A program made the translations under genes and the position numbers. A stretch of 8,047 bases of DNA from DASRBO01 sp035653595 (GTDB lineage Bacteria; Actinomycetota; Acidimicrobiia; Acidimicrobiales; JAJPHE01). How positions within the stretch are numbered: the first letter of the stretch is position 1; each line of letters begins with the position of its first letter. Where the stretch lies: the NCBI GenBank assembly GCA_035653595.1, contig DASRBO010000060.1, forward strand, positions 1 through 8,047, written 5' to 3'. Shown piece by piece: positions 5,814 to 8,047 of the stretch. Under the pieces are notes generated by a model that did not search any database, was not told the DNA's origin, and was given only the letters and a program-made list of their open reading frames with translations.

Positions 5814-6028
5814 GCCCGAACGAAAACTTCGCGCATGACGGGTCTGGACATTGCCAGCTCAACCGCACCGCAATCAGCCTTCTCCTGACCCCAGACCCCT
5901 CGCCAAGAACCCCAAATCCGACCAACTTCCAAACTTCTCCGCGAAGATCCCCCACCCCCAGCGGCCTAGTTCCACATCAATAGCCATCCTGAACAGACAG
6001 GTGCATTGGGTCCCGGGGGACGCCCGCC
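5805..6028. promoter_or_regulatory. Divergent intergenic region between xis and relaxase stub
   Basis: About 220 bp without a convincing gene. It holds the 11-bp inverted repeat, an inner 7-bp pair (CTTCGCG 5827-5833 / CGCGAAG 5940-5946) on the same centre, and an 8-bp pair (GGGTCTGG 5840-5847 / CCAGACCC 5891-5898). From 5881 to 5940 the plus strand is C-rich and G-poor (29 C, 5 G by my count). Possible roles are divergent promoters with operators, integrase/excisionase arm sites, or an origin of transfer. GGGGGA near 6015-6020 is a plausible ribosome site for the relaxase GTG. Confidence 0.5.
5961..5971 (+). repeat. Inverted repeat, right arm (11 bp)
   Basis: GCGGCCTAGTT reads outward towards the relaxase stub, with CGCGAAG (5940-5946) 14 bases before it. 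The arrangement mirrors the left arm, so both directions carry the same two-part motif. Confidence 0.6.
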
Positions 6029-6481
6029 GTGCTGCGGGTGATCACGATCAAGGCCGCCGGGGACACGGTTGCCCGCGTCGTGGAGTACTACGAGGCCCTG
6101 GCCCGCCCGCCAGCAGGCAAGGCCGGGCGGGGTCCGGTGGACTACTACCTGGATGAGCACGAGCCACCGGGCGTCTGGTGGGGCCGGGGGGCTGAGACCG
6201 TCGGGCTGGCCGGGGAGGTGGAGGCCGACCAGCTGGGCCGGATGCTTCGGGCGCGCCACCCGCTCAGCGGCGGCCGGGTGGGCCGGGGATTCGGGGACCG
6301 TTCTGCCCGGGCGTTCGACGCCACCTTCTCGGCGCCCAAGAGCGTCTCGGTTACGTGGGCGTTGACCGAGGACCCGTGGGTGCGGGCCGAGGCGGCCGCC
6401 GCCCATGATGCCGCGGTCACCGCTGCGTTGGGCTGGATCGAGAAGCACGGGGCTGTCTCCCGCCGGGGACGCGGTGACTAG
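6029..6481 (+). pseudogene. MobF/TrwC-type relaxase, N-terminal fragment
   Basis: 150 residues match the start of a conjugative relaxase of the TrwC/TraA kind. The N-terminus MLRVITIKAAGDTVARVVEY leads into the paired tyrosines Y20-Y21, with a second pair at Y39-Y40. Next come GLAGEVEADQLGRML and the typical FDATFSAPKSVSVTWAL. In intact members, helices like AHDAAVTAALGWIEKHGA are followed by the HxH-type metal site of the relaxase and then a helicase domain, roughly a thousand residues in all. Here a TAG follows GAVSRRGRGD, before the histidines, so nicking activity is not expected. No alternative frame after the break restores family sequence. The fragment is probably the scar of a deletion or rearrangement, though a short expressed DNA-binding remnant cannot be excluded. 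Confidence 0.82.
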
Positions 6482-6491
6482 AACGATATTG

Positions 6492-6516
6492 CATCATGAT
6501 GATATGATCACTGTCA
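6492..6516 (+). promoter_or_regulatory. tetR promoter with overlapping palindromic operator
   Basis: TATGAT at 6503-6508 is a near-consensus -10 box, eight bases before the ATG at 6517, so the transcript is probably leaderless or nearly so. Directly upstream is the perfect 10-bp palindrome CATCATGATG (6492-6501), and TGATCA (6505-6510) overlaps the -10. A TetR dimer bound there would block the promoter, as in autoregulation. No good -35 is visible. Confidence 0.5.
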
Positions 6517-7173
6517 ATGGTCGAAGCTGGTTCCGTTGAGCATCAGCGCCGGTGGGTGGCGCGCACCGAGCGCCGGCGCGAGACCACTCGCCGGGTGGTC
6601 GAAGCGGCCGAGGGTCTTTTCCTGGAGCGGGGCTACCTGGCGACGACTATGGGCGACATAGCCGCCGCGGCTGGAGTTGCCGTCCAGACGCTCTACCTGG
6701 CCTTGGGCAGCAAGATGGCGATCCTGGGCGCAGTGCTGGACCGTGCCGTCGCCGGGGACGACGAGCCCGTGCCAGTCCTGCAGCGCCAATGGGTCAAGAC
6801 GCTCGAACGAGAGGACGATGGCCCTCGGGCCGTTCAGCTGTTGGTGCGAGAGGGAGCCCGGGTCGTGGGCCGGTCCGCTCCCATATACCGCCGGATGCAG
6901 GAGGCCGCCGCCGATCTAGAGGTCGCTGAGCTGCTGTCCAGGACCAGAGCGCGGCGTCACGAAACGATGAGCGGGCTGGTGGCGGTCCTGGCCACGAAGG
7001 CTGGCTTTGCCCGACGACTCGGCACCGCCCCCGCTGCGGACATTCTCTACGCTCTGGTAAGCGAGGAGTCCTACCGGCTCCTCTGCGCTGATCGGGGCTG
7101 GAGTCCGACCGAATGGCAGAGATGGGTCGCCAACTCACTCACACAGACCTACTTTCCGGACGGGTCGGAGTAG
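6517..7173 (+). CDS. TetR/AcrR-family transcriptional regulator
   Basis: A 218-aa protein, typical length for the family. The N-terminal helix-turn-helix spans about 20-70: TTRRVVEAAEGLFLERGYLA, then TTMGDIAAAAGVAVQTLYLALGSKMAIL, the classic TetR motif in which VAVQTLYLALGSK corresponds to the recognition helix and the usual Y-x-x-F-x-x-K pattern. The rest is an all-helical ligand/dimer domain of the variable kind; its ligand cannot be inferred. The ATG sits just downstream of a good -10 with a palindrome, and no ribosome site is seen, fitting a leaderless and autorepressed gene. It follows the broken relaxase and faces an unrelated gene, so no target operon is evident in the window. The stop codon forms the loop of a hairpin. 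Confidence 0.88.
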   Translation: MVEAGSVEHQRRWVARTERRRETTRRVVEAAEGLFLERGYLATTMGDIAAAAGVAVQTLYLALGSKMAILGAVLDRAVAGDDEPVPVLQRQWVKTLEREDDGPRAVQLLVREGARVVGRSAPIYRRMQEAAADLEVAELLSRTRARRHETMSGLVAVLATKAGFARRLGTAPAADILYALVSEESYRLLCADRGWSPTEWQRWVANSLTQTYFPDGSE

Positions 7174-7183
7174 CTCCGACCCG
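7161..7183 (+). terminator. Hairpin at the tetR stop
   Basis: Bases 7161-7170 pair perfectly with 7174-7183 (10 bp, 8 of them G-C), and the three-base loop TAG is the tetR stop codon. No T-run follows. It probably acts as a transcript end or 3' stabiliser. The remaining 166 bp to the next gene show short GC-rich repeats and no convincing gene. Confidence 0.55.
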
Positions 7184-7349
7184 CGCGAAATCCGGTGCTT
7201 CGCCCGGCATAGCTGACTGGTCTGGTCCGCGTGCGCCGCCCTCCACACGCCGAGTCCCCGTAGCGGCGAGCGACCTCGCCCGGGGCGAAGTTGCCGAGTG
7301 GTCGGACCCACGGAAGGAGGGAGCCGCACTTGATGGGCGGGCGAGAGGT

Positions 7350-8021
7350 TCATCCGGGCGCCCGGCCGGGTCGGATCTTCATGCCTCGGTAGGACCGCTT
7401 GTCGTCAGTCAGGGGGTCCAGCGCGTCCAATGCTTCGAGGACAGCCATGGGCAGCGATGCCTGCAACCACGGCACGATTACGGCCAGATCAGCGTCGGTG
7501 GCCACTGGGATGCTCAGGCTCAGACCCAGTGAACGCTTCGCCTGGAGGATCAGCCGCGTGGATGATGCCCCCAAAATCACGCGGCTCGGGGTGTGAAAAT
7601 GGCCGAAGAGGTCGGGGTCCTGGCCAGGCCATAGGCCTGGACCTCGCGGGGAGCGGAGCCGGAAGTCTGCTTCGAACCACAGCCACACGGGTGCCATTCC
7701 CCACTGGTTCGTAGGTTGCGGTTCGATCGACTCCAACAGGACGAGGGCGGCCTCCACCCCTTCCGGCGGGACCGGGAACCGCTCGAAGCGGCCGGAGCTC
7801 CTCGGGAACTCGTGCTCGATGAGCCGAGCGACCTCACCTTCGACCATCAGGCCCGGTGTTGCCGGGAAGTCGAAGTACGACTCGATCGGGGAGGCGACGG
7901 TGCACGCGTCCAGGAACCGGAGCCAGGCAGCGAGAGCGTCCCTAGCAGAGGCCCGCCCGAGCCCGTGCGCGCCGCCGCTGGAGATCGGCAGGCCGTCGTA
8001 TGCGACGGCAGACTCCATCAC
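7350..8021 (-). CDS. Hypothetical protein with apparent compensated frameshift near C-terminus
   Basis: A 223-aa product that I cannot assign to a function. It is soluble-looking, with no signal peptide or membrane helix. It is Trp- and Phe-rich in the middle (MAPVWLWFEADFRLRSP, DPDLFGHFHTPSRVIL), with LSIPVATDADLAVIVPWLQ near the C-terminus. I recall uncharacterised actinobacterial proteins with a similar end, where a K-H-W-T-R-W segment follows. Here that segment (LSSKHWTRWTP) is encoded in the neighbouring minus-strand frame over about 7412-7448, while the open frame gives MAVLEALDALDP. The frame then returns for TDDKRSYRGMKI. GTG at 8021 and ATG at 8018 are both possible starts, with GGAAAG about 10-13 bases upstream. 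The frame stays open to the window edge, so a longer N-terminus is possible. The gene converges with tetR. Confidence 0.6.
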   Translation of the reverse strand: MMESAVAYDGLPISSGGAHGLGRASARDALAAWLRFLDACTVASPIESYFDFPATPGLMVEGEVARLIEHEFPRSSGRFERFPVPPEGVEAALVLLESIEPQPTNQWGMAPVWLWFEADFRLRSPRGPGLWPGQDPDLFGHFHTPSRVILGASSTRLILQAKRSLGLSLSIPVATDADLAVIVPWLQASLPMAVLEALDALDPLTDDKRSYRGMKIRPGRAPG

Positions 8022-8047
8022 TGACCGACAGCTTTCCGCACGGCCTC

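Larger units (their letters stand above)
3598..6480. mobile_element. Remnant of a tRNA-integrated element (int/xis, toxin-antitoxin, relaxase stub)
   Basis: Starting at the tRNA-Pro 3' end there is an antitoxin/toxin pair, a tyrosine integrase reading towards the tRNA, an adjacent excisionase-like gene, a divergent intergenic region and a truncated MobF-type relaxase. This content matches actinomycete integrative elements (AICE/ICE-like), which usually keep int and xis next to a tRNA site. The GC content looks lower than in the host part on the left. The right boundary is set by where the relaxase frame breaks (about 6475) and is only a guess; the TetR and hypothetical genes beyond it may also be cargo. 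I found no second copy of the tRNA 3' end in the window, and no replication or FtsK-like transfer gene. Confidence 0.6.

Noticed and set aside
5814..5960. CRISPR-like or tandem-repeat array in the skewed intergenic region
   Set aside because: The repeats are inverted pairs of different sequence, not regularly spaced identical direct repeats.
7291..7303. TTGCCGAGTGGTC resembling the D-arm of a tRNA-Ser
   Set aside because: No matching acceptor strands, anticodon stem or T-arm could be paired around it, so it is most likely chance.
7332..7391. Short plus-strand frame with GGAAGGAGG upstream of an ATG
   Set aside because: It encodes only 19 residues before a stop, has no motif, and overlaps the 3' end of the minus-strand gene. 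The spacing to the purine run is long.

Overview
The window is very GC-rich DNA (well above 70% in the left part by eye). GTG and TTG starts are common, genes are closely packed, and strong shadow frames are everywhere. Paired ArsA/Get3-like ATPases, a STAS protein, a CBS-CorC protein, leaderless-looking promoters and a proline tRNA without an encoded CCA all fit an actinomycete, possibly an uncultured Acidimicrobiia-like lineage. The lineage is inferred from style and gene content only.

Left part (1-3598) looks like host chromosome. It starts inside a gene for an ArsA/Get3-like ATPase whose C-terminal region carries an in-frame 318-bp repeat. A complete second ArsA/Get3-like ATPase follows 10 bp downstream, and the pair ends at a strong hairpin. 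A minus-strand STAS-domain anti-sigma antagonist converges on that hairpin. A receiver-domain protein and a CorC-like CBS protein run divergently from the STAS gene as a two-gene operon. The stop codon of the CBS gene lies inside a tRNA-Pro(CGG) gene whose T-loop is one base short.

Middle part (3598-about 6480) looks like the remains of an integrative element lodged at the tRNA. It holds an RHH-antitoxin/PIN-toxin pair and a tyrosine integrase convergent with, and overlapping, the toxin. An excisionase-like helix-turn-helix gene is coupled to the integrase by an ATGA overlap. A divergent intergenic region with nested inverted repeats follows, then the N-terminal stub of a MobF/TrwC-type relaxase that stops before its metal-binding histidine motif. 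No second attachment site, replication gene or transfer ATPase is visible, so the element is either decayed or cut off at the window edge.

Right part (6480-8047) has a TetR-family regulator with a palindrome just upstream of a good -10 box and a hairpin whose loop is the tetR stop codon. Facing it is an unrecognised protein gene that seems to carry two compensating 1-nt frameshifts near its C-terminus.

The most interesting points are the ArsA-family repeat, the shortened tRNA that doubles as a probable attachment site, the mirrored motif pair between xis and the relaxase stub, and the compensated frameshift. Several of these differ from expectation by single bases, so sequencing or assembly error must be excluded first.
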